Notes: a model not told the origin generated them from the sequence alone. Positions 33,056 through 41,895 are shown, counted from the stretch's first letter. The stretch: 64,000 bases of DNA from Myxococcus dinghuensis (GCF_024198235.1 NZ_JAKCFB010000005.1:124001-188000); one strand, 5' to 3'. A program made the numbers and translations.

Positions 33056-35239
33056 ATGAGTCCCATCATCACCGGCCTATTGCTCGCCATCGCCATCCCC
33101 ATCTTCGTCATGACCATGTCCGGTCGCGTGGGCGTGTTGCTCGCGATGAAGAAGGAGAACCGGCTCGACCAAATCCCGCTGCGCATCACGCGGCTCGTGC
33201 GCTTCGGGCTCGGGCAGAGGCGCATGGTGGATCCGGAGGAGTTCACGCCGGGGTTGATGCACGTGCTCATCTTCGCGGCGTTCCTGGTGCTGCAGTTGCG
33301 CACCCTCATGATGTTCGCGATGGGCTTCTCCACGGGCGCGCTGGAGCTCTTCACGGACCTGAGCCATCCGTTCTGGCTCGACCAGCCGGCGCTCTCGGGG
33401 CTGTACCGCGTCTACCTGCTGATCAAGGACGTGGTGGCGGCGCTGGCGGTGATGGCCTGCGGCTACTACGTGTGGACGCGCTGGAAGGTGAAGCCGGACC
33501 GCATGACGCAGTCCTGGGAGGCGTACCTCATCCTGGGCTTCATCTCCGGCTTGATGATTTCGGAGTTCATGTTCGGCGGCAGCCACATGGTGGCCGCGCG
33601 CGTGGCGCAGGCGTCCACGGCGCCCTCGCTGGTGTGGTGGGAGCCGTTCACCAGCCTGGTGGGCATGGCGATGATGCCCCTGGGCGCCACGGCGGCGCAC
33701 GTGCTGGGCACGGCGGGCTTCTGGATCCACCTCACCATCGTCCTGGCGTTCCTGAACTTCCTGCCCATCGGCAAGCACTTCCACATCATCACCGGCCTGC
33801 CCAACGTCTTCTTCCAGCGCACCCACTCCACCGGCAAGCTGTCCACGCCGAACCTGGAGAAGGAGGAGTTCGGCGCGGCGACGGTGAAGGACCTGACGTG
33901 GAAGCAGGGCCTGGACCTGTACTCCTGCACCGAGTGCGGCCGCTGCCAGACGCACTGCCCCACGTACATCACCGGCAAGCCGCTCACGCACAAGGCCGTC
34001 AACCAGGACCTGAAGCACTGGCTCTGGGACAACGAGCAGTGGGTGGAGGAGGGCTACGGCCCCAACCACGTGAAGGAGGGGCTGCCGGAAATCGTGGGCA
34101 CCGCGCTGAAGTCCGAGACGGTGTGGGCCTGTACGAGCTGCGGCTGGTGCGAGCAGGCGTGTCCGGTGTTCATCGAGAACGTCCCGCGCCTCATCGACAT
34201 GCGCCGCTACCAGGTGCAGGTGAAGGCGGACTTCCCGCCTGAAATCCAGCGCGTGTTCGAGGGCATCGAGCGCCAGGGCAACCCCTGGGGCCTGGGCCAG
34301 GACCGGCGCGACGAGTGGGCGGAGGACCTGGCGCTGCCCACGTGGGGCGACGAGGGCGGCCCGTACGAGTACCTCTTCTTCGTGGGCTGCGCGGGCAGCT
34401 ACGACGACAAGCAGAAGAAGGTCAGCCGCTCGCTGGTGAAGATCATGCGCGAGGCGGGTGTGAGCTTCGCGACGCTGTCGAAGCAGGAGATGTGCAACGG
34501 CGACTCCGCGCGCCGCATGGGCAACGAGTACCTGTACCAGACGATGGCGAAGACGAACGTCGAGTCGTGGAACTCGATGGGCGTGAAGGCCGTCATCACC
34601 CAGTGCCCGCACTGCTTCAACACCATCAAGAACGAGTACCCGGAGTTCGGCGGTGAGTACCGGGTCATCAACCACACGGAGCTCATCAACGAGCTGCTGC
34701 GCGAGAAGCGCATCAAGCTGTCCCAGGTGATGAACACCAAGCTCACCTACCACGACCCCTGCTACCTGGGCCGGCACAACGGCGTGTACGACGCGCCCCG
34801 CGAAGTGCTCAAGGCCATCCCCGGGCTGGAGGTGGTGGAGATGCAGCGCAGCAAGCGCGAGGGCTTCTGCTGCGGCGCCGGTGGCGGCCGGATGTGGATG
34901 GAAGAGCACATCGGCACGCGCATCAACCACAACCGCCTCAACGAGGCGGCGCTCACGCTCAAGCACGCCGAGGACCCGTCCACGCCGTTCCCCGACGCCG
35001 CGGACAAGAAGAAGCCGGGCCAGGTGGGCGACTACAAGGAGAAGGGCGGCACGGGCGTCGTCGCGGTGGCCTGCCCCTTCTGCTCCACGATGCTCAAGGA
35101 CGCGGTCAACGACACCGGCCGCGAGGAGAACATCAAGGTCAAGGACATCACCGAGCTGGTGGCCGACGCGCTGGAGACGCGCAGTGGCGCCGCCGGTGGC
35201 GTGGCGCCCGGCACGACGCTGAGCGCCAAGCCGGAGTAG
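33056..35239 (+). CDS. Membrane Fe-S oxidoreductase, ETF:menaquinone-oxidoreductase-like
   Basis: A 727-residue protein. About six N-terminal membrane helices of the nitrate-reductase-gamma-like type (for example LIFAAFLVLQLRTLMMFAMG) may bind haem and quinone. Two [4Fe-4S] sites follow: CTECGRCQTHCP (from C291) and CTSCGWCEQACP (from C359). Two CCG/heterodisulfide-reductase domains follow: FFVGCAGSYDD, VITQCPHCFN, YHDPCYLGRHNG, GFCCGAGGGRMW and ACPFCSTML. This architecture matches proteins that pass electrons from ETF (fatty-acid or amino-acid oxidation) to menaquinone. ETF genes are not in this window. Start ATG 33056 sits directly before MSPIITGLLLAIAIP. Single-gene unit ending at a bidirectional terminator. 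Confidence 0.85.
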   Translation: MSPIITGLLLAIAIPIFVMTMSGRVGVLLAMKKENRLDQIPLRITRLVRFGLGQRRMVDPEEFTPGLMHVLIFAAFLVLQLRTLMMFAMGFSTGALELFTDLSHPFWLDQPALSGLYRVYLLIKDVVAALAVMACGYYVWTRWKVKPDRMTQSWEAYLILGFISGLMISEFMFGGSHMVAARVAQASTAPSLVWWEPFTSLVGMAMMPLGATAAHVLGTAGFWIHLTIVLAFLNFLPIGKHFHIITGLPNVFFQRTHSTGKLSTPNLEKEEFGAATVKDLTWKQGLDLYSCTECGRCQTHCPTYITGKPLTHKAVNQDLKHWLWDNEQWVEEGYGPNHVKEGLPEIVGTALKSETVWACTSCGWCEQACPVFIENVPRLIDMRRYQVQVKADFPPEIQRVFEGIERQGNPWGLGQDRRDEWAEDLALPTWGDEGGPYEYLFFVGCAGSYDDKQKKVSRSLVKIMREAGVSFATLSKQEMCNGDSARRMGNEYLYQTMAKTNVESWNSMGVKAVITQCPHCFNTIKNEYPEFGGEYRVINHTELINELLREKRIKLSQVMNTKLTYHDPCYLGRHNGVYDAPREVLKAIPGLEVVEMQRSKREGFCCGAGGGRMWMEEHIGTRINHNRLNEAALTLKHAEDPSTPFPDAADKKKPGQVGDYKEKGGTGVVAVACPFCSTMLKDAVNDTGREENIKVKDITELVADALETRSGAAGGVAPGTTLSAKPE

Positions 35240-35291
35240 GCACGGGACACGGGGCGGGCCTTCCGGGCCCGCGCCCCTGACGACACACGAC

Positions 35292-35330
35292 GAGGCCCGG
35301 CGGCTTCCCTCTCGGGGAGCCCCGGGCCTT
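35292..35330. terminator. Bidirectional terminator between convergent genes
   Basis: AGGCCCGG (35293-35300) pairs with CCGGGCCT (35322-35329), and GGCTTCCC with GGGGAGCC inside it, giving about 16 bp with one mismatch and one G-T pair, loop TCTC. It lies between the stops of the Fe-S oxidoreductase (+) and the ankyrin gene (-). Confidence 0.65.
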
Positions 35331-35354
35331 CGTCGTTCCAGGAAGAGACGACCG

Positions 35355-35822
35355 TCAGGGCTTGCGCTGCTTCTCCGAGCGCAGCATCCGCTCCAGCCGC
35401 TTCGTGGGCCCGTCGTCACCCAGCTTGCCGGCCACGTACGCGCCGGCCGAGGCGAGCTTGCGGCTGAAGCCCTCCGGCGGGGTCGCGGGGTCGGGCCGGA
35501 GGTCCGTCAGGCCCACGCCGGCCAGCAGCGTGCCGGCCAGGTCCCGCTCGTCGTCGGAGGCGTGCGGCAGGAGCACCTCGCACACCGCCCGGTGCCCGTG
35601 CGCGGCGGCCATGATGAAGCCCGTCTCACCCACCGCGTCGGTCAGCTCCGGGTCGGCGCCCGCCGCCAGCAGCGCCCGCACCAGGTCCACGCGGCCGTGG
35701 CGCGCCGCCAGCATCAGCGGCGTGCGGTTCTCGTCGTCGAAGGGGTTGGGGTCCGCCCCCGCGGCGAGCTGGGACTCCAGGGAGTCGCGGTCACCCGCGA
35801 GCACGGCATCGAAGAGGGACAT
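35355..35822 (-). CDS. Ankyrin-repeat protein
   Basis: A 155-residue protein with about three ankyrin repeats: SLESQLAAGADPNPFDDENR, TPLMLAARHGRVDLVRALLA, then GADPELTDAVGETGFIMAAA HGH. The repeats carry the usual TPLxxAAxxG and LLxxGADP signatures. The C-terminal 50 residues (PEGFSRKLASAGAYVAGKLG) are not ankyrin. It mediates protein contacts in the cytoplasm; partner unknown. Start ATG 35822 precedes MSLFDAVLAGD. Confidence 0.87.
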   Translation of the reverse strand: MSLFDAVLAGDRDSLESQLAAGADPNPFDDENRTPLMLAARHGRVDLVRALLAAGADPELTDAVGETGFIMAAAHGHRAVCEVLLPHASDDERDLAGTLLAGVGLTDLRPDPATPPEGFSRKLASAGAYVAGKLGDDGPTKRLERMLRSEKQRKP

Positions 35823-35881
35823 CACCACCTCCAGCGCCCCAGCATGGCGCCCCGGGACACGGGACGCCAGCGAGGGTCGGA

Positions 35882-36853
35882 CTACAGGGGGCCGTACGAG
35901 GGCTCGAGCGCGCTGGGCACGGCGAGCGTCACGGAGTTCGACGGCTGGAGCGCCACGGTGGACCGGTAGATGCCCGGGTCGCCGCCGCTGGTGTCCACGA
36001 AGAGGAAGCCCACCTGGTCCGAGCGCGTCCACGTGGGCCACGTCTCCTGGGCGTTGGCGCTGCCGAAGTTCGTCACGCGCCGGGGATTGCCCATGCGCCC
36101 CGCCGTCAGCTCCGCCACGTAGACGCGCGTGTTGCCGGATGCGCCGCGGCCATCGAAGGCCACCTGGGCGCCGCTCGGGGACGCCACGACGCGGTTGACC
36201 ACCGCCAGCACCTCGTTGCCCAGCAGCGAGTAGATGATGGCGCCGCCGTTCAGCGGCACGTAGGCCACCTGGCTGGAGCCCAACCCGTTGTTGGCCAGCG
36301 CCACCACCGCGCCCCCATCCGGCAGGGCGGACGGCGCCGAGTACGCGTAGCCCCCGTTGGGCGTCAGCTCCTGGAAGCCGCTGCCATCCGTGTTCACCCG
36401 CCCCAGCGTCGACAGCGAGCTGCCGTTCTTCGAGAAGGAGAACACCACGCTGCGCCCGTCCGGGCTGAACGTGGGCGAGCGGAAGTCGAAGCAGCCCTGG
36501 ATGCAGACCGGGTCGTTGGCGCTCAAGAGCGTGGCCACCGCCCCGCCCGTGGAGGGCACCGTGCGCAGCGCGGTGCTCGCCCCGGCGCGCTGCACGAAGA
36601 CGATGCTGCGCCCGTCGCGCGACACGGCCGGCGTGTACACCCCACCCACCGAGGTCAACCGCTGGGGGCTGTTGGGGTCACCCGCGTCATCCACCACGTA
36701 GACGTTGCGGTCGCTCTCCCGCACGAAGGCGAAGCCCCGGGTGAACGCCACCGTCCCGCCGCCACCGCCACCACCGTCATCCAGGGGCTCGCAGCCACCC
36801 AAGAGCCCCACCGCGAGAACTCCCCCGAGGAAAAACCGAATACCCGTCTTCAC
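35882..36853 (-). CDS. Lipoprotein with TolB-like beta-propeller
   Basis: A 323-residue lipoprotein (signal peptide, lipobox GLLGGC, then a poly-Gly linker). The rest is a repeated TolB/WD40-like PD40 pattern: VYTPAVSRDGRSIVFVQ, FRSPTFSPDGRSVVFSFS, VASPSGAQVAFDGRG. Such repeats form a beta-propeller used for protein contacts in the periplasm or at the outer membrane. It is upstream of the ankyrin gene on the same strand, 59 bases apart, perhaps in one transcript. It has no Tol-Pal partners nearby. Confidence 0.86.
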   Translation of the reverse strand: MKTGIRFFLGGVLAVGLLGGCEPLDDGGGGGGGTVAFTRGFAFVRESDRNVYVVDDAGDPNSPQRLTSVGGVYTPAVSRDGRSIVFVQRAGASTALRTVPSTGGAVATLLSANDPVCIQGCFDFRSPTFSPDGRSVVFSFSKNGSSLSTLGRVNTDGSGFQELTPNGGYAYSAPSALPDGGAVVALANNGLGSSQVAYVPLNGGAIIYSLLGNEVLAVVNRVVASPSGAQVAFDGRGASGNTRVYVAELTAGRMGNPRRVTNFGSANAQETWPTWTRSDQVGFLFVDTSGGDPGIYRSTVALQPSNSVTLAVPSALEPSYGPL

Positions 36854-36953
36854 AGTCGCTCCGCGTCCCGGCCTGGTTGAAGCCCCGTACTAGAGGGCGC
36901 GCCGGGTCGGTCGTCAACGCATGGAGCGGCAGGCAGGCAGGCGAAGGGGCCGC

Positions 36954-37481
36954 TCAGCGGTTGAGCTTGTGGAGCTCGTTGCGGCACTGGTTGCAGAGCG
37001 AGAGCTGCTTGCGGTCGCAGTCCTGCGGGGACTGCGCGAAGAACATCACGCAGCGGGGGTCCTCGCAGTAGGACAGGCCGAGCAGGTGCCCCGTCTGGTG
37101 GACCACCTCCACCTGCACGCGCCGCCGCAGGTGGTCGCCGTCCGCGCCCTGGCGGAGGCGGGAGATGCTCACCACGGCGGTGCGCGACTCGCGGTCCGCC
37201 TCGCCGAAGACGAAGGGCGAGTCCGGGACGAAGAGGTCCACGTCGGTGAGCCCCAGCACGAGCTGCTGCCCCGGCTCCATCATCGGCGTCAGCCGCCGCA
37301 TGATGGCGTTGCAGTGGTACTGGGAGCGGTCCTTGTTGAAGGCGTAGGCCGGCGTCGGAAGCGCGGCTTTCGCCACCACCGAGGCAGTGCCCATGTGCGC
37401 AGCCACCGGGTCCTGCAGGTCTTTCAACAGGGAGGCCGTCGGGCTACCCACGGAGACCAGCAGGAGCGTCTTCTGCGGCAT
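36954..37481 (-). CDS. Archaemetzincin-like protein with substituted catalytic Glu
   Basis: A 175-residue protein matching archaemetzincins. The family signature is HExxHxxGx3Cx4CxM followed by CxxC; here it reads VVHQTGHLLGLSYCEDPRCVM then LCNQC. The His ligands (128, 132), Gly 135, Cys 139/144 and CNQC (163-166) are kept, but the Glu that activates water is Gln 129. CAG is read directly on the minus strand. Zinc binding should persist but peptidase activity is doubtful. ATG 37481 is preferred because AAGGA lies 10 bases upstream; ATG 37499 is the alternative. The tRNA-Gln gene lies just upstream on the same strand. Confidence 0.8.
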   Translation of the reverse strand: MPQKTLLLVSVGSPTASLLKDLQDPVAAHMGTASVVAKAALPTPAYAFNKDRSQYHCNAIMRRLTPMMEPGQQLVLGLTDVDLFVPDSPFVFGEADRESRTAVVSISRLRQGADGDHLRRRVQVEVVHQTGHLLGLSYCEDPRCVMFFAQSPQDCDRKQLSLCNQCRNELHKLNR

Positions 37482-37547
37482 CGGGCCACCGTCCTTCATG
37501 CACGCGGACGGACGCGCTGACTACGACCGCGTCCCCCCGGAGCGGAG

Positions 37548-37621
37548 TGGCTGGGGCGCAAGGATTCGAACCTTGATACTCAGAGTCAAAGTCTGATGTC
37601 CTGCCATTAGACGACGCCCCA
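37548..37621 (-). tRNA. tRNA-Gln (anticodon TTG)
   Basis: On the minus strand the sequence folds as a complete cloverleaf. The acceptor stem is TGGGGCG/CGCCCCA with discriminator G and encoded CCA, and the anticodon stem TCAGA/TCTGA encloses loop CTTTGAC (anticodon TTG). The T arm is CAAGG-TTCGAAT-CCTTG. Length 74 including CCA. Confidence 0.97.
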
Positions 37622-37814
37622 GCAGGTTCGCACGTGTACTTCTGGCGGCCGATTCTACGGCATCTGGACGGGCTCGGGAACCCACCCTGACGCATGTCGG
37701 AGCTACCGCGCCTCGCGGTGGGGATCAACCCAGGAAAGCACCGGTACCGGACAGGTGTCCGCGCGCAGGATTCCACCTGGAGTGAAGGCATCCCGCCCGC
37801 GCGTATTGGAGCCG

Positions 37815-37840
37815 AGGCCCGGGGGGCGGTGCCCCCGGGC
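37815..37840 (-). terminator. Terminator of the RbfA-like/rtcB operon
   Basis: GGCCCGGGGG (37815-37824) and CCCCCGGGCC (37831-37840) form a 10-bp all-GC stem 14 bases beyond the rtcB stop on the minus strand. No T-run. Confidence 0.55.
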
Positions 37841-37854
37841 CATGGCGTGGAGCG

Positions 37855-39013
37855 TCAGCCCTTGAGGACGGCGAGTGGCGTCAGCCGCAACCGGGGCGCG
37901 ACGAGGTCCGCCTCGTCCTCGAGCACCTCGGCGATGTCGCGGTAGGCGGCGGGCGCCTCCTCCACGAGCGAGGCCGCGCGGCCCGCGTCGAACACCACGC
38001 GGCGCAGGGCGTGGGCCAGCGCGTCCGGGCGGATGCGCTCGCGGGCCTCGCGGCGGGTGAGGACGCGCCCCGCGCCGTGGGAGCAGGAGCGGAACGCCCG
38101 CGCTTCACCGAGCCCCTCGACGACGTAGGAGGCGGTGCCCATGGAGCCGGGGACGAGGCCCCGCTCGCCCCGCTCCAGCCCCACCGCGCCCTTGCGGTGG
38201 ACCCACAGCGGCCGGCCGAAGTGGACCTCACGCGAGACGTGGTTGTGGTGGACGTCCACGGTGTCCGCGTCCTCCGGCGCCACGCCCAGCGCCTCCGCCA
38301 CGAGGGCCACCGCCCGCGCGGCCAGCACGTCGCGGTTCGCCCGGGCGAAGTGGCAGGCGAGCGCCACGTCCGCGAGGCACGCGGCGCCCTCCGGCGTGCG
38401 CACGTCGAGCCCCGGCAGGCTCCCCACGCCGAGCGTCGCGGCCACGCGCAGGTGGTGGTCGGCGATGGCGGCCCCCACGCCCCGCGAGCCGGTGTGCAGC
38501 AGCAGCCACAGGTCCCCGCCCGCGTCGCGGTCCAGCTCGAGGAAGTGGTTGCCGCCCCCGAGCGTGCCCAGGTGCCTGGGCGCCAGCCGCTCCCAGGCGC
38601 GGGCCAGCTTCTGGGTGGACAGGGCGGGCGACTCCAGCTCCGGAGGGAGGGGCAGCCCCGCGCCGCGGTGTACGGCGTCGCCCACGGGCACCCCCCGGGC
38701 CAGCCGCGTGAGCAGCCGCTCCAGCACGTCCCTCCCGAGCGACGCGGCGGGGAACGGGAAGTGGTGCGCGCTCACGCCGCAGCCCAGGTCCCCGCCCAGC
38801 GCGCCGGGGACGACGTGGTGCTCGGTGGCGAAGACGGTGCCCACCGCGATGCCCTGGGCGACGTGGAGGTCCGGCATGGCGGCCACGTGCTCGACGACAT
38901 AGGGCTGGGCGGCGGATGTGGCGCAGCTGCTCCTCCGCGCCGGGCGGCAGGACGCGCGCCCACACGAGGATGGGCACCGCGCCCGGGTCGGGTTCGAGCC
39001 GACGCGCGCTCAT
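37855..39013 (-). pseudogene. rtcB: RNA ligase RtcB, interrupted by a one-base frameshift
   Basis: RtcB joins RNA 2',3'-cyclic phosphate or 3'-phosphate ends to 5'-OH ends using GTP. The long downstream frame contains MPDLHVAQGIAVGTVFAT, GGDLGCGVSA, GTLGGGNHFLEL, HTGSRGVG, HRKGAVG, GSMGTASY and SHGAGR, all family signatures. The N-terminal 37 residues (MSARRLEPDPG to GAEEQLRHI) lie in another frame starting at ATG 39013. At about 38910-38916 one extra base (GGCGGCGG region) shifts the frame. Removing it joins RHI to AAQPYVVEHVAAMPD, with exactly the family spacing, and gives 385 residues. ATG 39013 overlaps the preceding stop (ATGA), so this start is real. It could be a true pseudogene, a phase-variable slip or a sequence error; downstream GTG 38886 could give a truncated product. 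Confidence 0.82.
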
Positions 39014-39471
39014 CGTCCACCCCCTTCCGGGTCCTCACCCTCCGACGCGGCGTCGGGGGGCGGCGGGAGCGACTCGCGCGGGGGTTCGGAGACGCCGATG
39101 TAGACGAAGCGCAACTGCGGCACCCGCTTGAGGTCGAGGTGCTCGGCCAGCCGCGAGCGCAGGTAGCCGCAGGCCCGGTCCAGCGCCTGCCGCGCCGCGT
39201 GTGTCCCGGCGGCCTCCGCCTCCGGGGTGAGGGTGTAGCCGATGCGCACCAGGCGGCCATCCGGCGTCAGCGCCAGGGACGTGAGCGAGACACCTTCGAG
39301 CCGGGGGTCGGCCAGCTCGCTCCGGAAGAGCAGGTCGATCTCCTGGGAGAGGGAGGACTGCACGCGCAGGTGACGCGCGTTGGGACTGTCGGAAGGGGAC
39401 AACGAGAACGACGACGTGGCGGCGTCACGGCGACGCGACGCGCGGGAACGGCGATTCCTGGAAGAAGACAT
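39010..39471 (-). CDS. RbfA-like ribosome-binding-factor protein
   Basis: A 153-residue protein. After a basic Ser/Arg-rich N-terminus (SSSRNRRSRASRRRD) comes an RbfA-type KH fold: RHLRVQSSLSQEIDLLFRSE, DPRLEGVSLTSLALTPDGR, then ALDRACGYLRSRLAEHLDLK and VPQLRFVYIG. RbfA binds the 30S subunit during maturation. The usual rbfA is near infB and nusA, not here, so this is likely a second, divergent copy. It ends in an ATGA overlap with rtcB, linking it to RNA repair. ATG 39471 was chosen to include the basic tail. Confidence 0.75.
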   Translation of the reverse strand: MSSSRNRRSRASRRRDAATSSFSLSPSDSPNARHLRVQSSLSQEIDLLFRSELADPRLEGVSLTSLALTPDGRLVRIGYTLTPEAEAAGTHAARQALDRACGYLRSRLAEHLDLKRVPQLRFVYIGVSEPPRESLPPPPDAASEGEDPEGGGR

Positions 39472-40006
39472 GCGTGGACGAACGGCTCTCAGCAGGTCGC
39501 GCGGGGGCCGTCGTCCCTCGGGAGTCACGACTCCCGGAGGCGACACGCGCCACGCGACGACCGGAATGCACGGCAAACCGCTCCGCGCTCACCGCGGTCC
39601 ACGACAGGAACGAGCCCGCTCCCCTCCACCCGACCCGAGGGCCGGGGAGGGAGGCGCTCACCCGAGGAGGAACCGGGGCGATGCGAAGCGACCCGAGACA
39701 CCGTTGGATACAGTCCCCATGGCACACCTCCCGCCGCGCCGCGCGTCGGCACGGGCCGTCATCCCCCGCGCATCCTGGCACGGGCGGAGCCCCGACGCAT
39801 CCGCCCTCGCGGTCCTGACGGGCGCGTCCCTCCAGACAATGCGTCCGTCGGATGGAGGACAGCGAATCGCGCCCGCACGCCCCCGGAATTCGCGGCGATG
39901 TTCGGTGGGCGCCACCCCCTGTTTCCACCATCCGACGAGGAGCCTCCGGCGGGATTGGCCGTGACGACTGTCCCTGCGTACGCAGCGGAGAACGAGGAAC
40001 GCGCGC
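39472..40006. other. Intergenic region between divergent genes
   Basis: This 535-base stretch separates the RbfA-like gene and the FAD oxidoreductase, both leading away from it. Both promoters should lie here. I see no convincing protein gene, RNA or repeat; frames that stay open show only the composition expected of GC-rich non-coding DNA. Confidence 0.45.
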
Positions 40007-41398
40007 ATGGCGGAAGGCTTCGACGTGGTGGTGCTGGGCGGAGGGCCCTCGGGCGAGAACGCGGCGGCGAGGGCCGCGGCGGCCGGGCTGTCCGTCGCGC
40101 TGGTGGAGCACGAGCTGCTCGGGGGCGAGTGCTCCTACTGGGCCTGCGTCCCGAGCAAGGCGCTCTTGCGGCCGGGCGAGGCGCTGTGGCTCGCGAAGCA
40201 CACGCCCGGCGCGCGGGAGGCCCTCAAGGGGCCGCTCGTCGCCAGCGCGGTGCTCCAGCACCGCGACGCCATGGTCGGCTACTACAACGACGCGTCACAG
40301 GAGAAGTGGGCCGAGGGCGCGAAGCTCACCGTGGTGCGCGGCCACGGCAAGCTGGCCGGCCCGCGCAAGGTGCGCGTGGAGGCGAAGGACGGGAGCGTCC
40401 GGGAGCTGGAGGCGCGACGCGCGGTGGTGCTCGCCACGGGCAGCCGGCCGCGCATCCCGGACATCCCGGGGCTGAGGGAGGCGAAGCCCTGGGACAACCG
40501 CGAGGGCACCGGCGCGAAGCAGGTGCCCCGGCGCCTGCTGGTGCTCGGCGGTGGCGTGGTGGCGGTGGAGCTGGCGCAGGCCTGGCGCGCGCTCGGCGCG
40601 GAGGTGACCCTGGTGGAGCGCGGCAAGGCGCTGCTGGGGCGCTTCGAGCCCTTCGTCGGCGAGCAGGTGGCGCAGGCGCTGCGCGACGACGGCGTGAAGG
40701 TGTTGTTCGAATCCGAGGTCGCGAGCGTCAGCCGCCCGGGGGGACAGGGCGAGGCGACGGTGAAGTTGAAGAGCGGCGAGGAGCTGCGCGGGGACGCGCT
40801 CCTCGTGGCCATGGGCCGCGTGCCGCGCACGGACGCGCTCGGCGTGGAGACGGTGGGCCTGAAGCCCGGCGCGGTGGTGGAGGTGGACGACCAGCTTCGC
40901 GCGAAGGGCGTGGAGGGCGGGTGGCTCTACGCGTGCGGCGACGTGAACGGGCGCAACCTGCTCACGCACATGGGCAAGTACCAGGCGCGGCTGGTGGGCG
41001 ACGTCATCGCCGGCAAGCAGGTGCGCGCCTGGGCGGACACCAAGGCGACGCCGCAGGTCATCTTCACGCACCCCCAGGTGGCGAGCGTGGGGCTGACGGA
41101 GGCGCGGGCCCGGAAGGAGGGGCTGCCCGTGCGCACGGTGCAGTACGAGCTGGGCAAGGTCACCGGCACGTCGCTGCTGGGCAAGGACCTGAAGGGCACC
41201 GCGAAGCTCGTCGTGGACGAGAAGCGACGCATCGTCGTGGGCGCCACGTTCACCGGCCCGGAGGTGGGCGAGATGCTGCACGCGGCCACCATCGCCGTCG
41301 CGGGAGAGGTGTCGCTCGACACGCTCTGGCACGCCGTGCCCTCGTTCCCCACCATGAGCGAGGTGTGGCTGCGGCTGCTGGAGACCTACGGCCTGTGA
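40007..41398 (+). CDS. Pyridine nucleotide-disulfide oxidoreductase (Lpd-like)
   Basis: A 463-residue FAD enzyme of the lipoamide-dehydrogenase/mercuric-reductase class. The FAD loop is VVLGGGPSGENAA, the redox-active disulfide GGECSYWACVPSKAL (C42, C47), the NAD(P) loop VLGGGVVAVELA, and the second FAD motif YACGDVNGR. The C-terminal catalytic motif of Lpd is H-P-T-x-S-E; here it reads SFPTMSEVW, so Phe replaces the general-base His while a nearby His (LWHAV) is kept. That pattern suggests a role other than lipoamide oxidation, such as quinone or small-disulfide reduction. Stand-alone gene; no E2 or E1 genes adjacent. Confidence 0.87.
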   Translation: MAEGFDVVVLGGGPSGENAAARAAAAGLSVALVEHELLGGECSYWACVPSKALLRPGEALWLAKHTPGAREALKGPLVASAVLQHRDAMVGYYNDASQEKWAEGAKLTVVRGHGKLAGPRKVRVEAKDGSVRELEARRAVVLATGSRPRIPDIPGLREAKPWDNREGTGAKQVPRRLLVLGGGVVAVELAQAWRALGAEVTLVERGKALLGRFEPFVGEQVAQALRDDGVKVLFESEVASVSRPGGQGEATVKLKSGEELRGDALLVAMGRVPRTDALGVETVGLKPGAVVEVDDQLRAKGVEGGWLYACGDVNGRNLLTHMGKYQARLVGDVIAGKQVRAWADTKATPQVIFTHPQVASVGLTEARARKEGLPVRTVQYELGKVTGTSLLGKDLKGTAKLVVDEKRRIVVGATFTGPEVGEMLHAATIAVAGEVSLDTLWHAVPSFPTMSEVWLRLLETYGL

Positions 41399-41469
41399 GC
41401 CGCGCGCGCTGGCCGTACCTCCGGGGACACGGCCCCTAGAGTCGCGGGCCCCGCGCCCCCGGAGCGTCC

Positions 41470-41895
41470 ATGACCGAGCAGTGGCAGAAGCGGCTGCGCA
41501 CCCGTCGTTGCACGGCCATCGCCGGCCACGAGCTGATCTCGCTCGCGCAGGCGCTGCGCCCGTTCACCTGGGACCAGCGACGGGCCGCCGTCGCCTCCGA
41601 TGCGCCGGGCTTCGCCGACGCCTTCAACAGGGAGCACCGGCTCGGGATGCGGGTGGAGCCCGGCGGGCTCGCGGCGTCGCTCCTCGTGGACAAGGGCTTG
41701 GGCGACCCCCTGCGTCCACCGGTGTTCGACGGACGGACGCTGGCGTACCAGGTCCTCGCCGTCCCGGGGCTCGACGCGCCCGTCCCACCCACGGGGCGCG
41801 TGGGCAGGCTGCTCGCCGTGGAGGTCGACGTCGCCGAGGGGAGGGTCCGACACGCGGAGCTCGCACGCTACGTGGAGCCGCCGCGGGCCCGCTGA
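41470..41895 (+). CDS. Small unknown protein
   Basis: A 141-residue soluble protein, no recognised family. It has LISLAQALRPFTWDQRRAAV near the N-terminus and a beta-like C-terminus (GRLLAVEVDVAEGRVRHAEL). ATG 41470 follows GGAGCGTCC. It sits 71 bases after the FAD oxidoreductase on the same strand. Amino acid composition and codon use look like a real gene, but no function can be given. Confidence 0.6.
   Translation: MTEQWQKRLRTRRCTAIAGHELISLAQALRPFTWDQRRAAVASDAPGFADAFNREHRLGMRVEPGGLAASLLVDKGLGDPLRPPVFDGRTLAYQVLAVPGLDAPVPPTGRVGRLLAVEVDVAEGRVRHAELARYVEPPRAR

Noticed and set aside
37548-37621. tRNA-Gln considered as integration site of a mobile element
   Set aside because: No integrase, no repeated tRNA 3' end and no change in gene character on either side.
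38886-39013. Programmed frameshifting in rtcB
   Set aside because: No slippery heptamer or downstream pseudoknot was seen; kept only as a remote alternative to mutation or error.
38011-41439. Open + frame of over 1100 codons across the rtcB, intergenic and oxidoreductase region
   Set aside because: Crosses two real genes on different strands and has no domain; a GC effect.
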